Under the pieces are notes generated by a model, which saw only the letters and a list, made by a program, of their open reading frames with translations, was not told the origin of the DNA and ran no database searches. A stretch of 64,000 bases of DNA from NCBI GenBank assembly GCA_963763305.1, contig CAVXNP010000001.1, forward strand, positions 2,356,001-2,420,000, in the 5' to 3' direction. This stretch comes from CAVXNP01 sp963763305 (GTDB lineage Bacteria; Pseudomonadota; Gammaproteobacteria; Xanthomonadales; Rhodanobacteraceae). Both the position numbers and the translations under genes were made by a program. Positions 9,172-17,755 of the stretch are shown here, in pieces (the stretch's first letter is position 1; each line of letters opens with the position of its first letter).

Positions 9172-9579
9172 ATGGATAAAAACATGAGGATCCTCGTGGT
9201 GGACGACTTCTCCACCATGCGACGGATCGTTCGCAACCTGCTGGTGGAGCTGGGTTTCAGCAATCCCCTGATCCAGGAAGCCGACGACGGCGACAATGCC
9301 ATTGCGATGCTGCGCACCACCCCGTTCGACCTGGTGGTGACCGACTGGAACATGCCCAACATGACCGGCATCGACCTGTTGCGCGCGATCCGTGCGGAGC
9401 CTTCGCTGAAGGGGCTTCCGGTGCTGATGGTCACCGCCGAGAACAACCGCGACCAGATCATTGCCGCCGCCCAGGCGGGCGTGAACGGCTACATCGTCAA
9501 GCCGTTCAACGCGGTGACCCTGAAGGAAAAGCTGACCAAGATCTTCGAGCGGATTGCCGCCAGCGGGGTGAGCGCATGA
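9172..9579 (+). CDS. cheY: CheY, chemotaxis response regulator
   Basis: This single-domain receiver (135 aa) binds the flagellar switch when phosphorylated by CheA. The acid pocket is Asp11-Asp12, the phospho-acceptor is Asp58 (in VVTDWNMPNMTG), and the conserved Thr (MVTAE) and Lys (IVKPFNA) are present. A strong GAGGAGAG-type ribosome-binding site sits upstream. It overlaps cheZ by 4 bp, so this is the motor-directed CheY. Confidence 0.97.
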   Translation: MDKNMRILVVDDFSTMRRIVRNLLVELGFSNPLIQEADDGDNAIAMLRTTPFDLVVTDWNMPNMTGIDLLRAIRAEPSLKGLPVLMVTAENNRDQIIAAAQAGVNGYIVKPFNAVTLKEKLTKIFERIAASGVSA

Positions 9580-10217
9580 GTGCCTCCACTCCCACCGTGC
9601 TTGAAGGCGAGATGCCCGACGAACTGCGCGAGCTGCTCAACAGTCCGGGCGGCGTGGCATTCGAACAGGCGCTGGATTCGCTGGTTCGCCAGCGCGAGCA
9701 GGGCCTGTTCCGCGCGTTGGGCGTGCTGGCGCGCGAGCTGCATGACGCGGTGCGCAACCTGGGCGGTGACCTGACCCAGTCCGGTGGCCCCGGCAGCGCG
9801 GTGGATGCGCGGGTGCATCTGAACGACGTGCTGGAGATGAGTGCGCAGGCGGCGCACCGCAGCATCGATTTCGCCGAGCGGATGCGGCCGGAGGCCGAAT
9901 CGCTGGCCTACAACGCCGGTGAAGTGCTGGCCTGGAGCAACGGCAACGACGCTGCCGCGGTGCTGGCGCGCCAGGCCGGCGAGTTCGCCGTCAGCTGCCG
10001 CGACGGCCTGGCCGACATGGTGCTGGCGCAATCGTGGCAGGACCTGTCCGGCCAGCGCATCAAGAAGGTGGTGAGCTTCATCGAGACGGTCGAATCGTCG
10101 CTGCTCGAGCTGGTGCGGCTGACCGGCGCCCTGGCCGGCGGCGAGCCGCCGGTGAAGGTGGCCAAGGTCAACAGCCAGGACGAGGCGGATCGCCTGCTCA
10201 GCGAATTCGGCTTCTAA
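9576..10217 (+). CDS. cheZ: CheZ, CheY-P phosphatase
   Basis: CheZ (213 aa) dephosphorylates CheY-P. The long helical hairpin contains the catalytic motif SWQDLSGQRIKKV with Asp156 and Gln160. The C-terminal ADRLLSEFGF peptide matches the CheY-binding tail of the family. It is coupled to cheY by an ATGA overlap and followed by cheA after 9 bp. Confidence 0.95.
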   Translation: MSASTPTVLEGEMPDELRELLNSPGGVAFEQALDSLVRQREQGLFRALGVLARELHDAVRNLGGDLTQSGGPGSAVDARVHLNDVLEMSAQAAHRSIDFAERMRPEAESLAYNAGEVLAWSNGNDAAAVLARQAGEFAVSCRDGLADMVLAQSWQDLSGQRIKKVVSFIETVESSLLELVRLTGALAGGEPPVKVAKVNSQDEADRLLSEFGF

Positions 10218-10226
10218 GGGGCTGTA

Positions 10227-12125
10227 ATGGATCCTTCGCTGGACAGCGAACTGCGCGACGACTTCCTGGTCGAGGCCGGCGAACTGGTGGAGCGGCTGGG
10301 CGAGCAACTGATCGCCCTCGAAGCCGCTCCGCGCGACGCCGGGCTGCTCAACGCGGTGTTTCGTGCCTTCCACACGGTCAAGGGCGGTGCCGGCTTCCTG
10401 GCGCTGGAGCCGATGGTGCAACTGTGCCATCACGCCGAGGACCTGCTCAACGAAGCGCGCAACGGCGCCGTGGTGCTCGACGCCGGCCAGATGGACGCGC
10501 TGCTGGAGGGCCTGGATCGGCTGGGCGAGATGATGCGGGCGGTGTCCGCCAATGTCGCCATGCAGATGCCGCCGCCGTCGCTGCTGCAGCGCCTGCTGCC
10601 GCGCGCCGCCGCGCCGGCGCCCGTGCCGGTGGCTGCCCCGGTGGAGGCGTCGCCGGCGGCGCCGATCGATGACAGCGAATTCGAAGCCATGCTCGATTCG
10701 CTCTATGGCACCGCCGCGCCCGGGACGGTGGCCGCGGCTCCGTTGCCCGAGCCAGCGCCGGCCGGGCTTCCCGGCGACGGCGGCATCGACGACGACGAAT
10801 TCGAGGCCTTGCTCGACGCCTTGCATGGCAAGGCCACACCCATCGCCGGCCCGGCACCGGCAGCGCCGGCAGCCGCGCCTGCGGCGGCGGTTTCACCCGC
10901 GGTCGCCGAGCCACCGTCCGCGTCCGGGCCGGCGCGCCAGCCGGCCCCGGCCGAGGCCAGCGTCCGTGTGGACACCGCTCGCCTGGATGCCCTGGTCAAT
11001 CGCACCGGTGAGCTGGTGCTGGTCCGCAATCGCCTGCAGAGCCTGGCTGCCCAGCTCGGGGATGGCCCGCTGGCGCAGGCGGCGGTCGACCTGGACCGCG
11101 TTGCCGACGAACTGCAGAGCGCCGTGCTGGGCATGCGCATGCAGCCTGTCGGCCGATTGTTCCAGCGTTTTCCCAGAATCGTGCGCGATCTGGCGCGCCA
11201 GCTGGGCAAGGACGTGGAACTGGTGCAGGAAGGCGAAGATACCGACCTGGACCGCAGCCTGGTCGAGGCCCTGGCCGATCCGCTGGTGCATCTGCTGCGC
11301 AACGCACTGGACCACGGGCTGGAGATGCCGGCCGAACGCGAGCTGGCCGGCAAACCGCGCAAGGGAACGGTGCGCCTTGCCGCGACCCAGCGCGGCGAGC
11401 ACATCGTGATCACCGTCGCCGACGACGGCCGTGGCATGGACCCGGATGTGCTCCGCCGCAAGGCGCTGGAGAAGGGAGTCATCGACGAGGCGCAGGCCGC
11501 GCACCTGAGCGAGACCGAGTGCTACGAGCTGATTTTCCGCCCGGGCTTCAGCACCGCGGCGGCGATCTCGGACATTTCCGGCCGCGGCGTGGGCATGGAC
11601 GTGGTCAAGACCCGGGTAGTGGAGCTCGGCGGCACCTTGCAGGTGCGGTCGCGCCTTGGCCACGGCAGCGAGCTGGAGCTGGCGGTGCCGTTGACCCTGG
11701 CGATCCTGCGGGTGCTGATGGTGCGGGTAGGCACGCGGATGCTGGCGTTGCCGCTGAACAACGTGGACGAGGTGTTCGAGCTGTCGCCCGGCCAGGAACG
11801 CATGCTCGACGGTCGCCTGGTCGCGGCCCATCGCGGTCGTGCGTTGCCGCTGGGCGACCTGTCGCGATGGGCCGGCATGACCGGGCCGTCCGGCCGCCAC
11901 GTGGTGGTGCTGCACATCGGGCACGTACGGCTTGGCTGCCTGGTGCACGAGGTGCTCGGCCGCGAGGACGTCATGGTCAAGCCGCTGGGGCCGCTGTTCG
12001 AGGGCGTGCCCGGCGTGGCCGGTGCCACCATCACCGGCGACGGGCGCCTGGCGCTGGTGCTTGATCTGGCCGGGCTGGCGGATGCATCCGGACAACTGCT
12101 TCCATCCCTGCGGGCGGGCACCTGA
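10227..12125 (+). CDS. cheA: CheA histidine kinase (first chemotaxis system)
   Basis: CheA (632 aa) is the receptor-coupled kinase. The Hpt domain holds His49 in FHTVKGGAGF. An Ala/Pro-rich linker (about residues 115-240) replaces a recognisable globular P2 domain and holds two copies of a DDxEFEAxLDxLxG peptide near residues 148 and 188. The dimerisation domain, the HATPase domain (LVHLLRNALDHGLE, VADDGRGMDP, GRGVGMDVVK) and a C-terminal CheW-like domain follow. It belongs to the cheY-cheZ-cheA set. No cheB follows here, unlike the Pseudomonas polar cluster. Confidence 0.96.
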   Translation: MDPSLDSELRDDFLVEAGELVERLGEQLIALEAAPRDAGLLNAVFRAFHTVKGGAGFLALEPMVQLCHHAEDLLNEARNGAVVLDAGQMDALLEGLDRLGEMMRAVSANVAMQMPPPSLLQRLLPRAAAPAPVPVAAPVEASPAAPIDDSEFEAMLDSLYGTAAPGTVAAAPLPEPAPAGLPGDGGIDDDEFEALLDALHGKATPIAGPAPAAPAAAPAAAVSPAVAEPPSASGPARQPAPAEASVRVDTARLDALVNRTGELVLVRNRLQSLAAQLGDGPLAQAAVDLDRVADELQSAVLGMRMQPVGRLFQRFPRIVRDLARQLGKDVELVQEGEDTDLDRSLVEALADPLVHLLRNALDHGLEMPAERELAGKPRKGTVRLAATQRGEHIVITVADDGRGMDPDVLRRKALEKGVIDEAQAAHLSETECYELIFRPGFSTAAAISDISGRGVGMDVVKTRVVELGGTLQVRSRLGHGSELELAVPLTLAILRVLMVRVGTRMLALPLNNVDEVFELSPGQERMLDGRLVAAHRGRALPLGDLSRWAGMTGPSGRHVVVLHIGHVRLGCLVHEVLGREDVMVKPLGPLFEGVPGVAGATITGDGRLALVLDLAGLADASGQLLPSLRAGT

Positions 12126-12278
12126 GGTGGGCGCGGCATCGACCTGGTGGCTGCATGAGACAGCCGGCTGCCGGCCCGGTGACCTGCGCCACAGGCAAGG
12201 CCGTGCCAGTCGGGCAAGCTGCCGCCAAGGCGGTTCGGGTCGACCGTTTCGTGGCGCGACTTCCGGGGAGTACGCGGC

Positions 12279-13019
12279 TTGGATCTGGTAAGTCTCATCG
12301 GCACGATCCTGGCCTTCGTGGTCATCATCGTGGGCACCATTCTCAAGGGCTCCACGGTCGGGGCCTTGTGGAATCCGGCCGCGTTCGTGATCGTCTTCTG
12401 CGGAACCACCGCCTCGCTGCTGGTGCAGACGCCCGGTGCCGTACTCAAGCGTGCGCTGTCGATGTTCCCGATGATCTACAAGCCGCCGGTACACCACCCG
12501 GAGGAACTGATCGCGCGGGTGGTGGGCTGGAGCGAGATCTCACGGCGCCAGGGTCTGCTCGGCCTGGAATCGCAGATCGAGGCGGAGCCGGACAGCTTCC
12601 TGAAAAAGGGCCTGCAACTGCTGGTCGACGGCGGCGAGCCGGACGCCATCCGCAGCGTGCTGGAGGTGGAGCTGGAGACCCGCGAGCACCAGGATCTGGT
12701 CGCCACCAAGGTGTACGAAAACGCCGGCATCTACTCACCCACGCTGGGCATCATCGGCGCGGTGATGGGCTTGATGGCGGTCATGCAGAACCTGGCCGAT
12801 CCGAGCAAGCTCGGCCACGGCATCGCCGCGGCGTTCGTTGCCACCATTTATGGCGTGGCGCTGGCCAACATGCTGATGCTGCCGATGGCGGCGCGGCTCA
12901 AGGGCATGGTGCACAAGCAGACCCGCATGCGCGAGATCTTCATCGAAGGGCTGGTGGCGATCGCGCAGGGCGACAACCCGCGGCAGATCGAAGCCAAGCT
13001 GCAAGGCTACCTGTCGTGA
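12279..13019 (+). CDS. motC: MotC/MotA-type flagellar stator protein
   Basis: This 246-residue stator subunit forms the proton channel with MotD. It has four membrane segments, two near the N-terminus and two around residues 150-210, plus the family block YSPTLGIIGAVMGLM. The start is TTG at 12279, preceded by GGGGAG nine bases upstream; this fits the MotA N-terminus (LDLVSLIGTILAF). The 153 bp before it show no gene. motD overlaps its end (GTGA). Confidence 0.93.
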   Translation: MDLVSLIGTILAFVVIIVGTILKGSTVGALWNPAAFVIVFCGTTASLLVQTPGAVLKRALSMFPMIYKPPVHHPEELIARVVGWSEISRRQGLLGLESQIEAEPDSFLKKGLQLLVDGGEPDAIRSVLEVELETREHQDLVATKVYENAGIYSPTLGIIGAVMGLMAVMQNLADPSKLGHGIAAAFVATIYGVALANMLMLPMAARLKGMVHKQTRMREIFIEGLVAIAQGDNPRQIEAKLQGYLS

Positions 13020-14146
13020 AGAAGCACAAGCACGAGGACCACATCAATCACGAGGCCTGGGCCATTCCCTATGCCGATCTGATGACGCTGCTGCTGGCGT
13101 TCTTCGTGGTCATGTACGCCGTCTCGGTGGTCAACGAAGGCAAGTACCGCGTGATGTCGCAGTCGCTGATGGAGGCGTTCAACGGCAGCAGTCACGTGAT
13201 TGCACCGATGCCCAAGCATGGCGCGACGCCGCGCAACGTCGCTCCCTCGGTGGCCGCTCCGCCGGGGCAGGCAGGCGCCGCGCTCTCGCCGATCGCCATT
13301 CCCATACCGCTCCATCCATCGGACAAGCGCGTCGTCAACGTGCGGGCACGCAAGCACGAAAAGACCGCATCGCCGATGGCCGGGCAGACACGGCGCGACG
13401 CCGCCGACCAGGACGCCAACACGGCCCGGCAGCGCGAGAACCTGGCGCGCATCCGCGATCAGGTGAAGCAGGCCTTGCAGCCGTTGATCGACAAGAACCA
13501 GGTGATCGTGCGAAGCGACCCGAACTGGCTGGAGGTCGAAATACGCACCGACATCCTGTTTGCCAGCGGTGTGGCCCAGCTGTCGGTTCCTGCCGACCAG
13601 GTGCTGAGCCGGCTGGCCGGCATTCTGGCGCCGTTTTCCAACCCGTTGCGGGTGGAGGGTTACACCGACGACGTGCCCATCAACACGGCCGTCTATCCGT
13701 CGAATTGGGAGCTTTCGGCGGCGCGCGCAGCCAGCGTGGCGCGGCTGTTCTCCGAGCACGGGGTGAGCCCGCACCGGATGGGCATCATCGGCTGGGGGCA
13801 GTTCCGCCCGGCCGCCGACAATGCCACCGCCCAGGGCCGCAACAGAAACCGCCGGGTGCTGGTGGTCGTGCTCAGCGACAAGGCCACGCCAACGCGCTAC
13901 TCCAGCGACGCCGGAGACGGATCCATGGCGGAGCCGCCCAGAGTAGCCCGGGTCGAGGCGCCGGCGCGCTTGCCGGCCAGCGCAGGCACGCCACCCGCGC
14001 GGGCCATCGCGGCCGGGCGTTCCCTGGCGGCCGATCCGCTGGCGGACGGGCCGGACACCGGCAGCGGCCAAGCCGGCGCGGGGGACGCTGCCCCATTGAT
14101 TGTCGAGCCGATGGTGGTGACCCCTGCCGGCGCGCCGCCCCCATGA
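13016..14146 (+). CDS. motD: MotD/MotB-type stator protein with OmpA domain
   Basis: The 376-residue stator partner of MotC begins with the MotB signature (EAWAIPYADLMTLLLAFFVVMYAVS), whose Asp in YADLMT is the proton-binding residue. A linker follows, then an OmpA-like peptidoglycan-binding domain (residues ~165-285; LRVEGYTDDVPINT, NWELSAARAASVARLF). About 90 residues of Ala/Pro-rich sequence extend past that domain, longer than usual. The start is GTG, overlapping the motC stop; the longer upstream frame is spurious. Confidence 0.93.
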   Translation: MKKHKHEDHINHEAWAIPYADLMTLLLAFFVVMYAVSVVNEGKYRVMSQSLMEAFNGSSHVIAPMPKHGATPRNVAPSVAAPPGQAGAALSPIAIPIPLHPSDKRVVNVRARKHEKTASPMAGQTRRDAADQDANTARQRENLARIRDQVKQALQPLIDKNQVIVRSDPNWLEVEIRTDILFASGVAQLSVPADQVLSRLAGILAPFSNPLRVEGYTDDVPINTAVYPSNWELSAARAASVARLFSEHGVSPHRMGIIGWGQFRPAADNATAQGRNRNRRVLVVVLSDKATPTRYSSDAGDGSMAEPPRVARVEAPARLPASAGTPPARAIAAGRSLAADPLADGPDTGSGQAGAGDAAPLIVEPMVVTPAGAPPP

Positions 14147-14174
14147 CCTCCAGCATCGAGCAGGATTTCCCCGC

Positions 14175-14642
14175 ATGACCACGGCAGCCCGCCCAATCGA
14201 CAGCACCGACATGGGCCACTGGCTCTCCTTCGAGCTGGAGGGCCAGCTGTATGCGGCGCCGCTGGCCCAGGTCAGCGAGGTGATCCGGCTGGGCGAGGTG
14301 ACCCCGGTCCCCGGCGCGGCGCCCGATCTGCTGGGGGTGCGTCATTTGCGCGGGCGGATCGTGCCGGTGCTCGATGGTCGCGCCCGGCTGGGGCTGTCGC
14401 CGGCAGCGGGTGCGCCGCAGAGCGCAGGGCAGGAGCGGGTCGTGGTGCTGCACCATGCCGGCCATTGGGTGGGGCTGCGGGTCGATGCGGTGGGCGAGCT
14501 GTTGCTGCCGACCGAGGACGCCCTCGGTCCGCCGCCACCGGACCGGGCGGCCCGGGAGAACGACCCTGTGCAGAACGTGCTCGCCTGGCGCGAGGGATTC
14601 GTGGCGATGCTCGACGTGCGCCAGTTGTGCCGCTTGCCGTAG
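14175..14642 (+). CDS. CheW-like coupling protein
   Basis: This is a single CheW-like domain of 155 residues (FELEGQLYAAPLAQVSEVIR; LLGVRHLRGRIVPVLDGR). Such proteins link receptors to CheA. It lies 28 bp after motD, where Pseudomonas and Xanthomonas carry an extra CheW-like gene. It is divergent from the canonical cheW at 20303, so it may be specific to the first system. It is the last plus-strand gene of the flagellar block. Confidence 0.88.
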   Translation: MTTAARPIDSTDMGHWLSFELEGQLYAAPLAQVSEVIRLGEVTPVPGAAPDLLGVRHLRGRIVPVLDGRARLGLSPAAGAPQSAGQERVVVLHHAGHWVGLRVDAVGELLLPTEDALGPPPPDRAARENDPVQNVLAWREGFVAMLDVRQLCRLP

Positions 14643-14743
14643 CAGGCGTCGATCGGAAAACGCCGGAGCAAGCAGGACAGCCCCGGCATCACCTGGGCCG
14701 AAGAGCGGCCCGCTGGCCGGCGACCCTTTCCGCCCCGTTGCGG

Positions 14744-15373
14744 TCAATGCAACTCTACGGGCACCGTGCCGTAACCTTCCGCTTGCAGTTCCTCCCGCGC
14801 GGTCAATGCCGACAGCGCCAGTTCAACCCCGCCATCCAGATCCTGCCGCTCCAGTTGCTGGTGTCCCATGGCCTGGCCGCAGGCAACCATCCGGACGTTG
14901 GCCTGCTTGAGTTGCGCCAGCAGGTCCGCGTTCGGTTTGGTTGCGTGGTAGTGACGATCGTAGGCACCGTTGGAAAGCGCCAGACGCACGCCGCGACCAT
15001 AGAACAGCAGCACCACTTTCACCTTCTCCGGCGGCACCCCGGCCAACGCATAGAGGTTGAGTATCTTGGCCGCGGCCCGCAGCGACTGGTTGACCCCCCC
15101 GCGCGTGGTCGCATCGGTGTCGACGTTGACCAGCAAGCGGTGCTCCACCGCAGGTGATGGCATCAGCGCCTGCGGTCCCTGCGGCAGTACGCCGCCAATG
15201 GCATGGATGCGTGGGTACACCAGCCGCGGGTCCGCCTTGGCCGGATGCTGGGCCAGCGTGACGAAGCCGCAGGACAACAGCAGGAACACCGTCACGGTGG
15301 TCCACATGGCCACTCGCCTGGCCGGCCGCTGCACGGGCCGGTCCAGGGTGGGGGCGTCATGTCGGTAGAGCAT
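14744..15373 (-). CDS. DsrE-family protein with N-terminal membrane anchor
   Basis: The 209-residue product has an N-terminal hydrophobic segment (WTTVTVFLLLSCGFVTLA) that is a membrane anchor or signal peptide, then a DsrE/DsrF-like domain (VNVDTDATTRGGVNQSLRAAAKILNLY; VVLLFYGRGVRLAL; VRMVACGQAMG with a conserved-position Cys). This family includes sulfur-relay proteins and many of unknown role. I chose the ATG at 15373, preceded by GGAGG, over a longer frame. The function here is unknown; a periplasmic location is inferred. Confidence 0.8.
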   Translation of the reverse strand: MLYRHDAPTLDRPVQRPARRVAMWTTVTVFLLLSCGFVTLAQHPAKADPRLVYPRIHAIGGVLPQGPQALMPSPAVEHRLLVNVDTDATTRGGVNQSLRAAAKILNLYALAGVPPEKVKVVLLFYGRGVRLALSNGAYDRHYHATKPNADLLAQLKQANVRMVACGQAMGHQQLERQDLDGGVELALSALTAREELQAEGYGTVPVELH

Positions 15374-15738
15374 CGGGGCCTCCTGTGTCGGCGCAATCGC
15401 GAATTTTCCGAGCCCTGCAGGCGGGCGACGGTCCAGTATGCGAATGCGCTGTGAAACCTCCGCCAAGAACCGACGAGACCGGTGTGCTCGGCACTGGCGG
15501 CGGCTGGCGGTACCCGTCCGGGCCAGCCCCTGAGGCGACCGCACCCAACGGTCTGACGATGAAGCATGAAGCCTCGCAACGGCGTCCGCGCATCGCCGGG
15601 TTGCGGGCAGTCATCGCCCAGGCGGGTTGCTCCGTGAATACCGCAGCGCGGCACGGCTCAGCCGTGAGCCCGCCGCAGAATCCCCCTGGCGCCGGTTCCG
15701 GTTTGCCGGAGGCGGTCCGTTGCAGAAGGGCCGGCCGC
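15374..15738. other. Intergenic region without a gene
   Basis: These 365 bp lie between the DsrE-like gene and the FlhB-C-like gene, both on the minus strand. I see no supportable gene. The part nearest the DsrE-like gene holds a 32-bp motif (15433-15464) shared with another intergenic region of this window. Confidence 0.6.
15433..15464 (-). promoter_or_regulatory. Conserved intergenic motif, copy 1 (candidate promoter or operator)
   Basis: The plus-strand pattern is CCAGTAT, 11 variable bases, then GTGAAACCTCCGCC. The same pattern with identical spacing occurs at 28748-28779. Both copies lie 55-135 bp upstream of a minus-strand gene. Read on the minus strand, ATACTGG could be part of a -10 region. 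The role is inferred from position and conservation only. Confidence 0.45.
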
Positions 15739-16005
15739 TCAGCCGGATTCTTCGGAGGCCTCGTAGACGCTGGCCAGTACCGCCGCGGTGGCGGCGTAGA
15801 GCAGGGTGGGGACGTCGTCGCGCAGGCGCAACGAGGCCAGCACCGCCCCGATCTGCGGGTCGTGGTGCAGCGGGATGCCGGCGGCGCGGGCGCGCGCCAT
15901 CAGCAGTTCCAGCGCCTGCGGTGGCAAGCTCGGCAGCGGCTCGCGCGCGCCGCCCTCGGACAGCCGCAGGGTGACCCGACGTTGCGGTGGTGGCAATTCG
16001 CTCAT
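15739..16005 (-). CDS. FlhB C-terminal-domain-like protein (FhlB type)
   Basis: The 88-residue protein matches the cytoplasmic C-terminal domain of FlhB/EscU without the membrane part (ARAAGIPLHHDPQIGAVLAS; VPTLLYAATAAVLASVYEA). It lacks the Asn-Pro-x-His cleavage motif. Such stand-alone proteins are usually encoded next to fliK and are thought to stand in for the cleaved FlhB fragment. Its ATG overlaps the stop of the upstream FliK-like gene (ATGA), so the two are co-translated. Confidence 0.85.
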   Translation of the reverse strand: MSELPPPQRRVTLRLSEGGAREPLPSLPPQALELLMARARAAGIPLHHDPQIGAVLASLRLRDDVPTLLYAATAAVLASVYEASEESG

Positions 16006-17255
16006 GCGGTGGCCTTCAGCAGCAGTGCACCCTGACGCCCGCTGGTCGAGGGCGGCATGCCGGTCTGGCAACTGAGCTGGTCCAGCACCAGGCCGCTGGC
16101 GGCAAGGCGCTGGCGCAGCGTGCCGAACTGCTGCTCCAGACGGGTGGTGGAGAAGCTGTGTTCGGCCCACAGGCGTACCGCCAGGCGGAGCCCGTTCAAC
16201 TGAAGCTCGCCCTGCAGCGGGCCCAGTGCCGGCAGGTCGATGGCAAAACCCAGGGTCCACACCGACTGGCTGGTTTCCGCATCCTGGCCATGCTCCAGAT
16301 GAATCTGCAGCACGTCCCGGCCGCTTTCCCCGCGCAACGGGATCTCGATCATCCAGGCCTGGGCCGGGGTGGCATCCAGCTGTGCAATCTCGATACGCGC
16401 CAGGGCGCCTCGGACATCGCCATGCAGTCGTCCCAGCAGGCGTGCCAGATCGAGCTCCGGGGCGAGGCGCGCCTGCGTCGCCGCCAAGGCCGCGGCGGTG
16501 GTGAGGGTCCCGGGCATGGGCGCCGCAGGCGCGGCCGTGCCTTCGGCCGGCCCGCCGGTGCTGCCCGTGGCGGGCGACGAAGGGAGTGACGCGCGTGGCT
16601 GCGCGCGTAGTCCACGCTGCTGCAGAGGCGGCGGGGTGTCGCTCGAGCTTTCGGTGGCGGGCGGTGGTACGTAGGGATCGAGCAGGCGGGTCAGCCGCAG
16701 CAGGGCCGCCTTCCAGTCTTCGGCGCCCAGCCGAGCGGGGTCGGCATGTGGCTGAGCCAGATCCGACTCGAGGAACAACCCGCTGCGCCGGATCGCCTCG
16801 CGCAGGCCGTCGGCACGGGTGATTTCGTCAGGAGTGCGCACGCCGTGTTCTAGCATCGCCAGCGCGGCGCGCAGTTCGGCGGGCAACTGCCGCAATACCG
16901 GGCGTTGCTCCAGGGCTCCCAGAGTCGCCAGCAGGGTGGAATAGCCGTTCTGCTGCGGCATCCGCTCGCGCATCGCGCGCTGGATAACCGGATCGCTCGG
17001 GTCACCGCCGAGGATTTCCAGCATTGGCTGGCTGCCCAGACTGAGCACGCGTACCTGGAACTGTGAAGGCAGCGGCGTGCCCAGTGATTCGGCCTCCACC
17101 GTCAGTGCCCCGATCTGCAGCACCAGCCGGCCCAGGTTGCCCACCCCAAGCGGGCGGGCGGACAGCACCGTGCCGATGCGCCAGCTCTCCGACAGGGTGC
17201 CGGAGGCGGCGCCGGCCCAGGTCAGGGCAGCCAGGCTGGCGGGTTGGATGATCAA
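16002..17255 (-). CDS. FliK-like hook-length/export-switch protein
   Basis: The C-terminal ~90 residues match the FliK Flg_hook domain (WMIEIPLRGESGRDVLQIHLE; LNGLRLAVRLWAEHSF); the middle is Ala/Pro-rich as in FliK. FliK measures hook length and triggers the FlhB switch; whether this copy is the main hook ruler cannot be told from the window. I prefer the TTG start at 17255 (AGGAG six bases upstream; 417 aa). An in-frame ATG at 17420 would add 55 residues, but it has no ribosome-binding site, its codons have lower third-position GC, and that stretch holds a sigma-28-like promoter for the divergent operon. Confidence 0.82.
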   Translation of the reverse strand: MIIQPASLAALTWAGAASGTLSESWRIGTVLSARPLGVGNLGRLVLQIGALTVEAESLGTPLPSQFQVRVLSLGSQPMLEILGGDPSDPVIQRAMRERMPQQNGYSTLLATLGALEQRPVLRQLPAELRAALAMLEHGVRTPDEITRADGLREAIRRSGLFLESDLAQPHADPARLGAEDWKAALLRLTRLLDPYVPPPATESSSDTPPPLQQRGLRAQPRASLPSSPATGSTGGPAEGTAAPAAPMPGTLTTAAALAATQARLAPELDLARLLGRLHGDVRGALARIEIAQLDATPAQAWMIEIPLRGESGRDVLQIHLEHGQDAETSQSVWTLGFAIDLPALGPLQGELQLNGLRLAVRLWAEHSFSTTRLEQQFGTLRQRLAASGLVLDQLSCQTGMPPSTSGRQGALLLKATA

Positions 17256-17357
17256 GCGAGTCTCCTGCGCCTGCCGCGGAAGCGCGTGGCCCTCCCATGC
17301 GGTCAGAGGGGTTTTCGGCGCCTTCTCCTGAAACTTGAGGCCGGGGCAGGCCGTGGC

Positions 17358-17384
17358 TAAAGCAGTCGCCCCGACGGTCGATAA
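17358..17384 (+). promoter_or_regulatory. Sigma-28 (FliA)-type promoter of the second che operon
   Basis: TAAA at 17358-17361, exactly 15 bases, then GTCGATAA at 17377-17384. The FliA consensus is TAAA-N15-GCCGATAA, so one base differs. It lies 34 bp upstream of the STAS gene that heads the second chemotaxis operon. FliA itself is encoded at 8389. Confidence 0.75.
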
Positions 17385-17418
17385 GGCTTGGGCAGGGACA
17401 ACAGTGTCGGGAGTGGCC

Positions 17419-17739
17419 ATGGGAAGCAAACGAGCAAGCGCATCGAGCCAGGCGGGTCCGCTGCGGATCGGCCTGCCTGCCGATTGCAGGATGGCGGCCC
17501 AGTCGGCGCTGCTGGCCGAACTGCTGGCCGCGCTCGACGCCTCGGCCACCGGTATCGACGGCAGCGCAGTGCAGCGGGTCGATACCGCGGCGCTGCAATT
17601 GCTTGTCCTGTTCCGGCGCGAGGCCATGGCGCGCGGATGCGCGGTGACCTGGCTCGGTGCCAGCGAAACATTGTACGAGGCCGCCGGCGTGCTCGGCCTG
17701 GCCGGAATTCTGGATCTGCCGGCGCCGATGCCGGTCTGA
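17419..17739 (+). CDS. STAS-domain protein, head of second che operon
   Basis: A 106-residue single STAS domain (anti-anti-sigma-factor fold), with IGLPADCRMAAQSALLAELL and the regulatory loop IDGSAVQRVDTAALQLLVLF, where Thr follows the conserved Asp. GGGAG precedes the ATG at 17419. The ATG sits in CCATGG, which also contains a minus-strand ATG. STAS proteins often head che operons; the partner is unknown. A second STAS protein closes the operon (26560). Confidence 0.85.
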   Translation: MGSKRASASSQAGPLRIGLPADCRMAAQSALLAELLAALDASATGIDGSAVQRVDTAALQLLVLFRREAMARGCAVTWLGASETLYEAAGVLGLAGILDLPAPMPV

Positions 17740-17755
17740 AAAATCGAGGTGGAAG

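Noticed and set aside
17418..17421. Divergent genes both starting within one CCATGG
   Set aside because: The plus-strand ATG has a good ribosome-binding site. The minus-strand ATG has none, and a TTG with AGGAG at 17255 is a better start.
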